The notes: a model not told the origin generated them from the sequence alone. DNA of 64,000 nt from Ectopseudomonas alcaliphila (GCF_900101755.1 NZ_FNAE01000009.1:1-64000); one strand, 5' to 3'; shown: positions 32,094 to 42,331, numbered from the stretch's first letter. Numbers and translations are program-made.

Positions 32094-33425
32094 TTGGATT
32101 GGCACACCCTGCTCACCCGTGAACGTCTCGGCAAACCCGCGCCCAGCTCAGCCGAGCTCGGCCGCAGCCCCTTTCACAAGGATCATGACCGCATCATCTT
32201 CTCCGGTGCCTTCCGCCGCCTGGGACGCAAGACCCAGGTGCATCCGGTGTCGAGCAACGACCATATCCACACCCGCCTGACCCACTCCCTGGAAGTCAGC
32301 TGCGTCGGCCGTTCGCTGGCCATGCGCGTCGGCGAGATGCTGCGTGACGAACTGCCCCACTGGTGCACGCCGAGCGATCTGGGCATGGTGGTGCAGTCCG
32401 CCTGCCTGGCCCACGATATCGGCAATCCGCCATTCGGCCACTCCGGCGAAGACGCCATTCGCCACTGGTTTCAGCAGGCCGCCGGACGCGGCTGGCTGGA
32501 TGCGATGAGCGATGCCGAACGCGGCGACTTTCTCAATTTCGAAGGCAACGCTCAGGGCTTTCGCGTGCTCACCCAGCTGGAATACCACCAGTTCGACGGC
32601 GGCACACGGCTGACCTACGCCACCCTCGGCACCTACCTCAAGTACCCCTGGACGGCCCGCCATGCGGACGCACAGGGCTACAAGAAGCACAAGTTCGGCT
32701 GCTACCAGAGCGAATTGCCGCTGCTCGAACAGATCGCCGCAAAACTCGAATTGCCGCAACTGGAAACACAGCGCTGGGCGCGCCACCCACTGGTCTATCT
32801 GATGGAGGCGGCGGATGACATCTGCTACGGCCTGATCGACCTGGAAGATGGTGTAGAGATGGAGCTGCTCGACTACACCGAAGTCGAAGCGCTGCTGCTC
32901 GATCTCGTAGGTGACGACCTGCCGGAAACCTACCGCCAGCTCGGGCCGAAGGACTCGCGCCGGCGCAAGCTGGCTATCCTGCGCGGCAAGGCCATCGAAC
33001 ATTTGACTAACGCCGCCGCCAGCGCCTTCGTCGAGCAGCAGCAGGCGCTGCTTGGCGGTAGCCTGCAGGGTGATCTGGTCGAACACATGCACGGTGCAGC
33101 CAAGCGCTGCGTGCAGAGCGCAAAGGCGCTGGCGCGCGAGAAGATCTTCCACGACAAGCGCAAGACGCTGCATGAGATCGGCGCCTACACCACGCTGGAA
33201 ATCCTTCTCAACGCCTTCTGTGGTGCAGCGCTGGAGCAGTACAGCGGGCGCGCGCTGTCGTTCAAACACCGGCGCATTCTCGATCTGCTCAGCTACTACG
33301 CCCCGGAACCGGGCTGGCCGCTGTATCGCTCGTATATGCGGGTGATCGATTTCATCGCCGGCATGACCGACAGCTACGCTACGGAAATGGCGAGGGAAAT
33401 GACGGGCCGCTCGAGCCCGGTCTGA
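32094..33425 (+). CDS. dgt: Deoxyguanosinetriphosphate triphosphohydrolase (dGTPase)
   Basis: 443 aa HD-superfamily enzyme converting dGTP to deoxyguanosine and triphosphate. It opens DWHTLLTRERLGKPAPSSAELGRSPFHKDHDRI, with the HD metal ligands in HIHTRLTHSLEVS and CLAHDIGNPPFGHSGE. The start is TTG 32094 with GAGGATAG just before it, matching where homologues begin. Length is normal for the type-2 pseudomonad enzyme. Confidence 0.95.
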   Translation: MDWHTLLTRERLGKPAPSSAELGRSPFHKDHDRIIFSGAFRRLGRKTQVHPVSSNDHIHTRLTHSLEVSCVGRSLAMRVGEMLRDELPHWCTPSDLGMVVQSACLAHDIGNPPFGHSGEDAIRHWFQQAAGRGWLDAMSDAERGDFLNFEGNAQGFRVLTQLEYHQFDGGTRLTYATLGTYLKYPWTARHADAQGYKKHKFGCYQSELPLLEQIAAKLELPQLETQRWARHPLVYLMEAADDICYGLIDLEDGVEMELLDYTEVEALLLDLVGDDLPETYRQLGPKDSRRRKLAILRGKAIEHLTNAAASAFVEQQQALLGGSLQGDLVEHMHGAAKRCVQSAKALAREKIFHDKRKTLHEIGAYTTLEILLNAFCGAALEQYSGRALSFKHRRILDLLSYYAPEPGWPLYRSYMRVIDFIAGMTDSYATEMAREMTGRSSPV

Positions 33426-33437
33426 CGACAAGCGCGC

Positions 33438-34502
33438 ATGAAGAACCTGATCCGCAACAGTTTCACCTGGCATGCCGGCCCGCCGGCCTGGGGCCCGGCC
33501 GTGGTCGCCGGGCTGGGCTGCGCCTTGCCGCTGGTGCTTGGCCTGTTCACCGCTCACAGTGGTTTCCTCTGGGCGTCGGCGGGCGCCTTTCAGGCCGCCC
33601 AGGCAAACCCGCTGCACCGTTTCGGCATGTTGCGCATGCTGCTGCTCACCGGTCTCGGCGCCTGCAGCGCCGGCCTGGGTTTCTGGGCCGGCAGTCACCC
33701 ACTGGTCAGCCTGGGCATTTTCGCGGCCTTCGGCCTGTTGCTGGCCTGGCTACAACGCTTCGGCAGCGAGGCCGGCAAACTGGGCATCGGTCTGTGCATC
33801 TGTCTATGCCTCGGCCAGGGGCAATTCGGCATCGGTAATCTGCACAACCCTTATGCGGTGGCCATGCTGTTCATTCTCGGCGGGCTCTGGGTGATGCTGC
33901 TGGCCTTCGGCCTGCGTGGCCTGCATGGCTTGCGCATGTGGCCGTACATGCCGCGTTTCCTGGCCATTCTCAAGGTACTCAAGCGCCACGCGCAGCGCCT
34001 GCCCCGTCAGCAATGGCGCCTGCATGCCCTGGCCTGCATGCTGGCGTTTGCCGCGTCAGGACTGATCGTCAATCTGGCCGGTCTGTCACGTGGGTACTGG
34101 CTGACCCTGACGGTCATCACCACGCTCCAACTGGAGTTCCAGGGCAGCCTGGTGCGAGCGCTGCAGGCGAGCCTGGCCAGCCTCGCTGCCGCCGGCTTGC
34201 TGATCATCTTCGGTCACAGCCTGCAAAGCCCACCAACGATGGTCATGACCTTACTGGTGCTGGTGATTCTCAGCCGTGCGCTGCAGGCCAATCACTACGG
34301 CTTGTTCGTGTTGCAGACCAGCCTGTGCTTCGTGCTCCTGGCCGAGAGCCTGGCACAGGACTGGCACCTGGCGGAGGTACGCCTGCTCAACGCGCTGATC
34401 GGCGTGGCCTTGAGCCTGACAGTGGCCCTTCTAGTCCATGGCCTGCGCCTGCACCTGAACAAACCGAGCAAGGCCGAGGACAAGTCTCAGCAGCCTTTAT
34501 AA
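33438..34502 (+). CDS. FUSC-family inner membrane protein
   Basis: 354 aa. Two blocks of hydrophobic helices (about 20-165 and 205-345) are separated by a basic cytosolic loop (FLAILKVLKRHAQRLPRQQWR). This is the duplicated half pattern of fusaric acid resistance (FUSC) proteins, without their large cytosolic domain. A role in aromatic-acid efflux or envelope stress is possible. Twelve bases after dgt, probably cotranscribed. Confidence 0.8.
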   Translation: MKNLIRNSFTWHAGPPAWGPAVVAGLGCALPLVLGLFTAHSGFLWASAGAFQAAQANPLHRFGMLRMLLLTGLGACSAGLGFWAGSHPLVSLGIFAAFGLLLAWLQRFGSEAGKLGIGLCICLCLGQGQFGIGNLHNPYAVAMLFILGGLWVMLLAFGLRGLHGLRMWPYMPRFLAILKVLKRHAQRLPRQQWRLHALACMLAFAASGLIVNLAGLSRGYWLTLTVITTLQLEFQGSLVRALQASLASLAAAGLLIIFGHSLQSPPTMVMTLLVLVILSRALQANHYGLFVLQTSLCFVLLAESLAQDWHLAEVRLLNALIGVALSLTVALLVHGLRLHLNKPSKAEDKSQQPL

Positions 34503-34572
34503 CGTTTCGGCAGATTCACCCACTCTTCACTATGCTGTGGAAGCCTGTAGCGTCCGCAAGGAGTGAAGTGCG

Positions 34573-37524
34573 ATGCTCAATACCGCCGTTCCCAGAGAAC
34601 GCCGTTTTCCCCTGCACGTTCATATCAGTGTCCTGTTCACACTTCTGCTGCTATTCACCGGTGTCGTGCTGGGGTTGTTCAACTACCAGCAGACCAGCCG
34701 GCTGATCTTCTCCAGCAGCTCGACACTGTTCGAACGCATCCAGCACGACGTACAGAGGGATCTGGACAATACCTACCGCCCCATACGCCATCTGCTCAGC
34801 CTGCTGGCGCTGCACGCTGCGACCGAGACAGACACGCTCGATGAACGCCTGGAAATGTTGCCGCTGTTCGTCCAGGCCCTGCGCGACAATCCAAAACTGG
34901 CCTCGATATACCTCGGCTATGAGGATGGCGACTTCTTCATGGTCAGACCGCTGCGCAGCGACATGCTCAAGCAGCGCTTCAACGCACCGGACAAAGCCGC
35001 CTATCAGGTCTGGGTCATCGACCGCAGCGCCAGCGGCACGGCCAGCGACTACCTGTTCTATGACGGCTCCCTGAACCAGCTCAGCCGCCGGCAGAACCTC
35101 CGCGAACCCTACGATCCCAGGCAGCGCGACTGGTTCAAACGCGCTCGCGGCGATGGTGGCCAGATCACCACCGCGCCCTATCTGTTCTTCTCCACCCAGG
35201 AAATCGGCACCACACTGGCCAGGCGCAGCGGCCTGACCACCGTGATCGGCGCCGACCTGACGCTCGACGATCTCTCCGCCACATTGGCCAGCCACCGCGT
35301 TACCCCCAACAGCCAGGTGGTGCTCGCCGACAACGACGGCAACGCCGTGGCCTACCCTAACAGCAGCCGCCTGCTCAAGGAGGTCGACGGCAAGGTATCG
35401 CTGGTCAAGGTCAGCGAACTCAATCCGGCCCTGGGCGAACTGTTGTCCGGCCAACTGAACGAACGGGACGAGGGCATCGTCGAACTGGCCAAGCAGCGTT
35501 GGGCCATGGCTCACCGGCACATTCAGGAAGGCGGCCCGCAAGGGTTGCATCTGGCCCTGCTGGTGCCCGAGCAGGAGCTGCTGGCCGAGGCCTATCGCAT
35601 CCGCTGGCAGGGCGCGCTGATCACTCTCACCACCCTGCTGCTGTGCCTGCCGCTGGGCTGGCTGACCTCACGCCTGGTGGTCAAACCGCTGCGCAGCCTG
35701 GTGCAGGAGGCGCAGGCCATCCGCCGTTTCGACTTCGCCCACCCGGCCAGCGGCCGCTCGCCGATTCTCGAGGTCGATCAGCTGGCGGTGTCGATGAGCA
35801 GCATGAAGGACACCCTGTCGAGCTTTCTCGACATCGCTGCCAGCCTCTCGGCGGAAACCCACTTCGACGCACTGATCAAGCGCGTGATGGACGCCACCGT
35901 CTCCATCAGCGCGGCCCAGGGCGGCCTGCTCTATCTACTGGACAACGACAGTGGCCGCTTGGAACCGCAGGGGCTGGTGATCGACGGCCAAAGCCGCAGC
36001 CTCAAGGAGCTGGGCATCCATGGGCTGGCCCATGACGATCCGACCCTGCCCACCTGGCTGCAACGACCGGCCAGCGGCGGCGACAGCGTCGCCACCTCCA
36101 TCGGTTTCGATCAGGCAGGCAAATTTAAAGGGCTGCTGTCGGCCATGGACAGTCCGCGTCTGCACCTGATCGCTACCGGCTTGCACAACCGTCAGGGCGA
36201 CACCGTTGGGGTACTGGTGCTGCTGCAACGCGATACCGGCGAAGACAACGAAAGTATGCTCAGTCCGGACCGTGTCGCCTTCGTCGAAGCCGTATCAGGC
36301 AGTGCCGCATTGTGTATCGAGAGCCAACGCCTGCTGGCCAGGCAGAAGCAACTGCTCGATGCCTTCATCCAGCTGATCGCCGGCGCCATCGACGCCAAGA
36401 GCCCCTATACCGGCGGCCACTGCCAACGCGTGCCGGAAATCACCCTGATGCTGGCCCGTGCTGCAGCCGAGAGCGACGCCCCCGAGTTTCATGACTACAA
36501 CCCCAGCGACGAGGAGTGGGAGGCACTGCATATCGCCGCCTGGCTGCACGATTGCGGCAAGGTCACCACCCCCGAGTACGTGGTGGACAAGGCGACCAAA
36601 CTGGAAACCCTGTACGACCGCATCCACGAAGTACGCATGCGCTTCGAGGTGCTCAAGCGCGATGCCTGGATCGCTTACTGGCGTGGCCGCAACGAAGGCG
36701 CTGAAGAGACTGCTCTGGCCACTCTGCGCGACCAGCTGCTGAGCGATCTGGATGACGAATTCGCCTTCATCGCGCGCATCAATCTGGGTGGCGAGGCCAT
36801 GGCCGAGGCGGATCAGACGCGCCTGCAGCAGATCGCGGAACGCCGCTGGTCGCGCACCCTGGACAATCGCCTGGGCGTCTCCTGGGAGGAAGCCAAACGC
36901 CTGGAGCGCGCACAACCCACCGCTCTGCCAGTGGAAGAGCCGCTGCTCGCTGACCGCCTCGATCATCTGATCGAGCGCGCCGAGCAAGAGGTGATCGCGC
37001 CAGACAATCGCTGGGGCTTCAAGCTGGAAGTGCCGCAATACAAGTTCAACCGTGGCGAACTGCATAACCTGAGCATCGCCCGCGGTACGCTGACGGCAGA
37101 AGAGCGCTACATCATCAACCACCACATCGTGCAGACCATCCTGATGCTCGACCGCCTGCCCTTCCCGAAACACCTGCAGAGCGTCACCGAGATCGCCGGC
37201 GGGCACCACGAGAAGATGGACGGCAGCGGCTATCCCAAGCGCCTGAGGCGCGAACAAATGAGCCTGCCGGCACGCATGATGGCCATCGCCGATATCTTCG
37301 AAGCCCTGACGGCGGTGGATCGCCCCTACAAGAAGGGCAAGACGCTATCGGAGGCACTGAACATCATGGTTGGCATGTGCAAGGGCGCACACATCGATCC
37401 GCAACTGTTCGCCCTGTTCATCCGCGCAGGCATCTACCGGCGCTATGCCGAGCGTTTCATGCAGGCCGAACAGATCGATGAGGTAGACGAGCAGATGCTG
37501 CTGGAAAAGGCGGGATTGCTGTAG
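34573..37524 (+). CDS. Cache-HAMP-GAF-HD-GYP sensor phosphodiesterase
   Basis: 983 aa. TM1 is at about 19-40, a double-Cache periplasmic domain at about 50-335 (REPYDPRQRDWFKRA), TM2 at about 343-362, HAMP to about 420, a GAF-like domain at about 430-590, then HD-GYP. The HD pair is in AAWLHDCGK (about 656-663) and the GYP motif in HHEKMDGSGYPKR (about 876-888). About 215 residues separate them, against roughly 60 in ordinary HD-GYP proteins, the difference being a charged helical insert. It should degrade c-di-GMP if the insert is tolerated. Confidence 0.9.
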   Translation: MLNTAVPRERRFPLHVHISVLFTLLLLFTGVVLGLFNYQQTSRLIFSSSSTLFERIQHDVQRDLDNTYRPIRHLLSLLALHAATETDTLDERLEMLPLFVQALRDNPKLASIYLGYEDGDFFMVRPLRSDMLKQRFNAPDKAAYQVWVIDRSASGTASDYLFYDGSLNQLSRRQNLREPYDPRQRDWFKRARGDGGQITTAPYLFFSTQEIGTTLARRSGLTTVIGADLTLDDLSATLASHRVTPNSQVVLADNDGNAVAYPNSSRLLKEVDGKVSLVKVSELNPALGELLSGQLNERDEGIVELAKQRWAMAHRHIQEGGPQGLHLALLVPEQELLAEAYRIRWQGALITLTTLLLCLPLGWLTSRLVVKPLRSLVQEAQAIRRFDFAHPASGRSPILEVDQLAVSMSSMKDTLSSFLDIAASLSAETHFDALIKRVMDATVSISAAQGGLLYLLDNDSGRLEPQGLVIDGQSRSLKELGIHGLAHDDPTLPTWLQRPASGGDSVATSIGFDQAGKFKGLLSAMDSPRLHLIATGLHNRQGDTVGVLVLLQRDTGEDNESMLSPDRVAFVEAVSGSAALCIESQRLLARQKQLLDAFIQLIAGAIDAKSPYTGGHCQRVPEITLMLARAAAESDAPEFHDYNPSDEEWEALHIAAWLHDCGKVTTPEYVVDKATKLETLYDRIHEVRMRFEVLKRDAWIAYWRGRNEGAEETALATLRDQLLSDLDDEFAFIARINLGGEAMAEADQTRLQQIAERRWSRTLDNRLGVSWEEAKRLERAQPTALPVEEPLLADRLDHLIERAEQEVIAPDNRWGFKLEVPQYKFNRGELHNLSIARGTLTAEERYIINHHIVQTILMLDRLPFPKHLQSVTEIAGGHHEKMDGSGYPKRLRREQMSLPARMMAIADIFEALTAVDRPYKKGKTLSEALNIMVGMCKGAHIDPQLFALFIRAGIYRRYAERFMQAEQIDEVDEQMLLEKAGLL

Positions 37525-37562
37525 GAGCGAACTCCGTTCGCGAGCAGAGCGCGCTCCTACAA
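37520..37562. repeat. Palindromic repeat (GTAGGAGCG type)
   Basis: GTAGGAGCG...GCTCGCTC-like arms: GTAGGAGCGAACTC at left pairs with GAGCGCGCTCCTAC at right. It overlaps the last codon region and stop of the HD-GYP gene and probably terminates it. Confidence 0.75.
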
Positions 37563-37636
37563 CAATTGGCAGTGCCTGGATTAGCCAAGAACCTATCCAG
37601 GCAAGCGGCGCCGGAGAACCCGACGCCGAGTAGCGA

Positions 37637-37978
37637 TCAAGCCTGGTTGATCGGGTTTTCCGGGTACCAGACATCCTGCAGCGGGCTGAGCTCGAACTTC
37701 TCCAGTTCGTCACGGCCTTTGAGCCAGGCTTCGACGGCAGCACGCTGCTCCTCGTTGACCGAGCCACGCTTGGCCAGGCAGACCAGACCGAAGTCTTCGC
37801 CACCGACGTAATCCAGACCATTGCCGGCGATGGCCTGGTCGAGGAACTGATCGACGAAATCGTCGAGGGTCTGGTCGCTCAGGTCGGCCTTGAAGTTCAG
37901 GGTCAGCTCGAAGCCCAGCTCCTGGAATTCATCGACACAGAGCTTCTTACGCAGACGGCGGGAACGGTTGGTCGCCAT
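37637..37978 (-). CDS. yggL: YggL family 50S-binding protein (DUF469)
   Basis: 113 aa starting MATNRSRRLRKKLCVDEFQELGFEL, the YggL opening, with FVDQFLDQAIAGNGLDYVGGEDFGLV and the C-terminal PLQDVWYP motif. The family binds the 50S subunit and influences assembly (E. coli). Monocistronic by position. Confidence 0.93.
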   Translation of the reverse strand: MATNRSRRLRKKLCVDEFQELGFELTLNFKADLSDQTLDDFVDQFLDQAIAGNGLDYVGGEDFGLVCLAKRGSVNEEQRAAVEAWLKGRDELEKFELSPLQDVWYPENPINQA

Positions 37979-38226
37979 GAAACAATCCTCAAAGGTAATA
38001 ACGCGCGGCACTCTAGCAGTTTCGCCGGCAGAGCGCCCGTTTTGTGTCACTGCGCCGGCCCTTCGAACATCTTGAACGCCAGCTGTTTGCAGTGATTGTT
38101 TTTAACCCGGCGAGGCCAACTGCGGGCAGATTCTTGCGGCATAATGTCGGCAACTTTTCCCCGAGTCGGACTGTCGTTTGTCTGTCTCCCTCGTTACTCC
38201 CGCCTGACTGCGGAAGGTTCTTGTCG

Positions 38227-39663
38227 ATGATCCAGCGGTTTCGCCAACTGGCGCTGAGCGCCCTGCTTCTGCCCCTCGCCCTGTCCTGCCACGCTGCCAG
38301 CGCCGTACTCCCTGCCAAGGTCGAGCAGGCCCTCAAGGCCAACAAGATTTCCAACAATTCGCTGTCGGTGATGACCGTACCTCTGGGCGGGCAGACTGGC
38401 GGCCTGCAGTTCAATGCCGATGTCTCGGTCAACCCGGCCTCCACCATGAAGCTGGTGACCACCTACGCAGCACTGGAGTTGCTGGGGCCCAACCATCAGT
38501 GGAAGACCGAGTTCTATGCCGATGGCCCGCTGAAGGATGGCGTATTGCATGGCAACCTCTACCTCAAGGGTGGCGGCGACCCGAAGCTGAACATGGAGAA
38601 ACTCTGGCTGCTGCTGCGCGACCTGCGCATCAACGGCGTGCGTCAGGTTCAGGGCGATCTGGTACTGGATCGCAGCTTCTTCGTCGCCCCGCAGTTGCCG
38701 GCCTTCAACGACGACGGTGGCGATGCCAACAAACCCTTCCTGGTCAAACCCGACTCGCTGCTGGTCAACCTCAAGGCGCAACGCTTCATCACGCGCGCCG
38801 ACGGCGGCAAGGTGCATATCGCCATGGACCCGCCAATCGCTGCCGTGCGCATCGATAATCAGGTTCGCGTACTCAAGGCCGCCACCTGTCCGGCCTGGCC
38901 CGATATCCGCTACAACGCGGTGGACCAATACGACGGCACGACCCTGATCGTCAGCGGCCAATTGGCAGAGGGCTGCAGCGCACAGACCTACCTGTCGCTG
39001 CTCGACCATCCGAGCTATGCAGCCGGCGCGGTGCGCGGCATCTGGCAGGAACTGGGTGGCAAGATTCTCGGCAAGGACCGTGTAGGCCCCGTTCCGGAAA
39101 AAGCCCGCATGCTGGTGCGTGCCTTTTCCCCGGACGTGGTGGAAATCGTCCGCGACATCAACAAGTACAGCAACAACACCATGGCCCGGCAGTTGTTTCT
39201 CAGCATCGGCGCACAGTTCCGTAGTGAGGCCGACAAGGACGACGCCATGGCCGCGCAACGCGTCATCCGCAGCTGGCTGGCCCGTAAAGGCATCACTGCA
39301 CCGCATCTGGTGATGGAGAATGGCTCCGGCCTGTCGCGCGCCGAACGCATCAGCGCACGGGAAATGGCGCTGATCCTCCAGGCAGCCTGGCGCAGCCCAT
39401 ATGCAGCCGAATTCCGCAGTTCAATGCCGCTGGTAGCGATGGACGGCACCATGCGCCGGCGCTTGCAGCGCACCCCCCTGGTGGGTGAGGCGCACATCAA
39501 GACCGGCACCCTGAACAACGTGCGGGCCATTGCCGGCTTCAGCCGCGACAGCAATGGTCAGGACTGGGCCGTGGTGGCCATCCTCAACGACCCCAAGCCC
39601 TGGGGCGCCACCTCGATCCTCGATCAGGTGCTGCTCGAAACCTACAGCCAACCCAAGCGCTGA
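38227..39663 (+). CDS. dacB: D-alanyl-D-alanine carboxypeptidase/endopeptidase DacB (PBP4)
   Basis: 478 aa. The signal peptide ends SCHAASA. Active-site motifs: S72-T-M-K75 (PASTMK), S-N-N in KYSNNTMARQ, and KTG in HIKTGTLNN. The large insert between SxxK and SxN is typical of PBP4. It cleaves peptidoglycan cross-links; in P. aeruginosa its loss activates AmpC and causes beta-lactam resistance. I chose ATG 38227 because the signal peptide starts there. Confidence 0.96.
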   Translation: MIQRFRQLALSALLLPLALSCHAASAVLPAKVEQALKANKISNNSLSVMTVPLGGQTGGLQFNADVSVNPASTMKLVTTYAALELLGPNHQWKTEFYADGPLKDGVLHGNLYLKGGGDPKLNMEKLWLLLRDLRINGVRQVQGDLVLDRSFFVAPQLPAFNDDGGDANKPFLVKPDSLLVNLKAQRFITRADGGKVHIAMDPPIAAVRIDNQVRVLKAATCPAWPDIRYNAVDQYDGTTLIVSGQLAEGCSAQTYLSLLDHPSYAAGAVRGIWQELGGKILGKDRVGPVPEKARMLVRAFSPDVVEIVRDINKYSNNTMARQLFLSIGAQFRSEADKDDAMAAQRVIRSWLARKGITAPHLVMENGSGLSRAERISAREMALILQAAWRSPYAAEFRSSMPLVAMDGTMRRRLQRTPLVGEAHIKTGTLNNVRAIAGFSRDSNGQDWAVVAILNDPKPWGATSILDQVLLETYSQPKR

Positions 39664-39670
39664 CAACACT

Positions 39671-39730
39671 GTAGTCCGGATGCAATCCGGGGGCTCTTTT
39701 GAACCTAAGCCCCGGATTGCACCGGGCTAC
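39671..39730. repeat. Inverted pair of REP-like repeats acting as terminator
   Basis: GTAGTCCGGATGCAATCCGG at left and CCCCGGATTGCACCGGGCTAC at right are inverted copies that can pair into a long hairpin. It fills the gap between convergent dacB and rlmL. Confidence 0.8.
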
Positions 39731-39734
39731 GCTG

Positions 39735-41915
39735 TCAGCGCGCAGTGAAACGCCAGGCGCGGTGGATCTTCGGGTTACGAACGAAGTCCGGGTCCAGCGT
39801 CTGCACGCTGATCTCTTCGACCTGATAGCGCGTCACCAGGCTCTCATCCAGCTGGAACTTGCGGAAATTGTTGGAGAAATACAGCACACCGCCACGGGCC
39901 AGGCGCGCCATGGCCAGGTCGAGCAATTCGACATGGTCACGCTGCACATCGAACACCCCCTCCATGCGCTTGGAGTTGGAGAAGGTCGGCGGATCGATGA
40001 AGATCAGCTCGTACTCGCCACGATCCTCACCCAGCCAGGCCATCACATCGCCCTGCTCCAGACGGTGCTTGTCGGAAAAACCGTTGAGCGCGAGATTACG
40101 TCGCGCCCAGTCCAGATAGGTTTTCGACAGATCCACGCTGGTGGTGCTGCGCGCGCCGCCCTTGGCGGCATGCACGGTGGCCGTGGCGGTGTAGCAAAAC
40201 AGGTTGAGGAAGCGCTTGCCTGCGGCCTCGCGCTGAAGGCGCAGACGCAACGGACGGTGATCGAGGAACAGCCCGGTATCCAGATAGTCGGTCAGATTGA
40301 CCAGCAGCTTGACCCCGCCTTCGCTTACCTCCATGAACTCGCCCTGCGCAGCCTGACGCTGATACTGCTTGGTACCGGCCTGGCGTTCACGGCGCTTGAT
40401 AACCACGCGGTTCTGCGCCACGCCCAGCGCCTGCGGGATCGCGGCCAAGGCATCGAGCAGTCGCGCCTGAGCCTTGTCCGGGTCGACCGAGCGCGGCGCG
40501 GCATATTCCTGCACGTGCACCCAATCGCGGTACAGATCGACCGCCACGGCATACTCGGGCATGTCGGCGTCGTACAGCCGATAGCACTCGACGCCTTCGC
40601 GGCGCGCCCACTTGCCCAGCTGCTTGAGGTTCTTCTGCAGGCGGTTGGCGAACATCTGCCCGCCTTCAGACAGTCGCGCCTGTTGCGGCGCTTCATTCGT
40701 CGGCTCTGCATCGTCCTCGCGCGCGCGCCGATCACCGGTGACGAACTGCTCGGTCAACACCTTGATCAGCAACAACTTGCAGGGCAGCGCACCATTCCAG
40801 AAAGCGTACTGTTTGTGGCTCCGTAGCCCCATGCGTTTGCCCAGCTCGGGTGCACCAGTGAACACCGCCGCCTCCCAACCCAGGCAGGCCTGACGCAGGC
40901 GCTCGCCCAGGTTCTGGTAGAGGTACAGCAGGCTGGCTTCATCGCCCAGGCGCTCGCCGTAAGGTGGATTGCTGATCACCAGGCCCTTCTGATTCTGATC
41001 CGGGCGTGGTTCAAAACTACCCAGCTCGCCCTGATAGATCTTCACCCAATCGGACAGGCCGGCACGCTCGACGTTATTACGCCCAGGCTGGATCAGGCGC
41101 GGGTCGGCTTCATAACCGCGAATCCACAGCGGCGGCTTGGCCAGCCCCGCCGCCGCACGCTGCTCGGCCTCGGCATGCAGCTTCTTCCAAATCGCCGGCA
41201 CATGGCCGAGCCAATTGGAGAACCCCCAGCGCTCACGCTTGAGGTTCGGCGCTATGTCCGCAGCCATCAACGCCGCCTCTACCAGGAAGGTGCCCACACC
41301 GCACATCGGGTCGGCCAATGCGCCCCCCTCGGCAGCGATGCGCGGCCAACCGGCGCGAATCAGGATCGCGGCCGCCAGGTTTTCCTTCAGCGGCGCAGCG
41401 CCCTGCTGCAGGCGGTAACCGCGCTGGTGCAGGCTGTGTCCGGAAAGATCCAGAGAAAGCACCGCCTCGCCGCGATCCAGGCGCAAGTGCACGCGCAGAT
41501 CCGGGTTGAGCTTGTCGATGCTGGGACGCTCGCCACCGGCCGTACGCAGCCGGTCGACAATCGCATCCTTGACCTTGAGTGCGCCGAAATGGGTGTTGTC
41601 GATCCCCGAGCCATTGCCACTGAACTCCACCGCCAGGCTGCCGAACGGCTCCAGATGATCGCGCCAGTCCACTGCCTGGACACCCTCATAGAGCTCGTCG
41701 GCGTTGTTCATGGCAAAGCGCGACAGCACCAGGAGCACGCGGTTGGCCAGCCGCGACCACAGACACAGTCGATAGGCCACCTCGATTTCAGCATGACCGC
41801 GAACAGCAGCAGTTTGTTCGCGTGCTTCTTCCAGTCCCAGTGCTCTGGCCTCTTCCAGCAACAGGCCCTCGAGCCCCTTGGGGCAGGTCAACACGACTTC
41901 GTAACGATCAGACAT
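39735..41915 (-). CDS. rlmL: Bifunctional 23S rRNA methyltransferase RlmKL
   Basis: 726 aa. It has an N-terminal THUMP domain, an RlmL catalytic domain with NPPYGERLG (m2G2445), and a C-terminal RlmK domain with LFCYTATATVHAAKGGA and DPPTFSNSKRM (m7G2069). The fused form is usual in gammaproteobacteria. All motifs are intact. Confidence 0.97.
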   Translation of the reverse strand: MSDRYEVVLTCPKGLEGLLLEEARALGLEEAREQTAAVRGHAEIEVAYRLCLWSRLANRVLLVLSRFAMNNADELYEGVQAVDWRDHLEPFGSLAVEFSGNGSGIDNTHFGALKVKDAIVDRLRTAGGERPSIDKLNPDLRVHLRLDRGEAVLSLDLSGHSLHQRGYRLQQGAAPLKENLAAAILIRAGWPRIAAEGGALADPMCGVGTFLVEAALMAADIAPNLKRERWGFSNWLGHVPAIWKKLHAEAEQRAAAGLAKPPLWIRGYEADPRLIQPGRNNVERAGLSDWVKIYQGELGSFEPRPDQNQKGLVISNPPYGERLGDEASLLYLYQNLGERLRQACLGWEAAVFTGAPELGKRMGLRSHKQYAFWNGALPCKLLLIKVLTEQFVTGDRRAREDDAEPTNEAPQQARLSEGGQMFANRLQKNLKQLGKWARREGVECYRLYDADMPEYAVAVDLYRDWVHVQEYAAPRSVDPDKAQARLLDALAAIPQALGVAQNRVVIKRRERQAGTKQYQRQAAQGEFMEVSEGGVKLLVNLTDYLDTGLFLDHRPLRLRLQREAAGKRFLNLFCYTATATVHAAKGGARSTTSVDLSKTYLDWARRNLALNGFSDKHRLEQGDVMAWLGEDRGEYELIFIDPPTFSNSKRMEGVFDVQRDHVELLDLAMARLARGGVLYFSNNFRKFQLDESLVTRYQVEEISVQTLDPDFVRNPKIHRAWRFTAR

Positions 41916-42331
41916 GGATGTTCCACTGCCTATGGCAATCAGGGAGGTGCGATAGCGCGCCTCGACTCAAAATAAGTGACAAAAGGTCACACCGCGACCC
42001 TTCGTCGGAATAAGCAAGCAGTCTCATTTGCACTAGCAAAATGAGGTCATTGGCGTGCATAGCCAGATATGGCGGCGTCTGGCTTAAAGATGCTGGACGT
42101 ATCTCCAGCGTCCTTATGGCCTCACCCGCATTTAGGTTACGCCCTTATGACAAATCGATCATTCACAGGCCTCGGTGCATTCGTTAGAACACTACCTAAG
42201 GCTTTCGCTGCAACGGCGAAGGCACAGAAAGTTCGCCACGCCGGCAGCGGACTTTCGTAGGCAGATAATTTCTGCCCGGCCTTGCCACAAGGCCAACGGG
42301 ACATAACAGTCAACAGTGAGGGCAACACCCT
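41916..42331 (+). other. Long non-coding region upstream of rmf, 416 bp
   Basis: It holds the divergent promoters of rlmL and rmf. Several short hairpins are visible: TGGACGTATCTCCA near 42090, a GCTTTCGCTGC...GGCGAAGGC pair near 42200 and GGCCTTGCCACAAGGCC (42279-42295). No ORF is supported. A structured 5' leader for rmf is possible. Confidence 0.5.

Noticed and set aside
32148..33698. A 516-codon open frame antisense to dgt and the FUSC gene
   Set aside because: It crosses two real genes on the opposite strand and has no recognisable domain; such frames are common opposite GC-rich pseudomonad genes.
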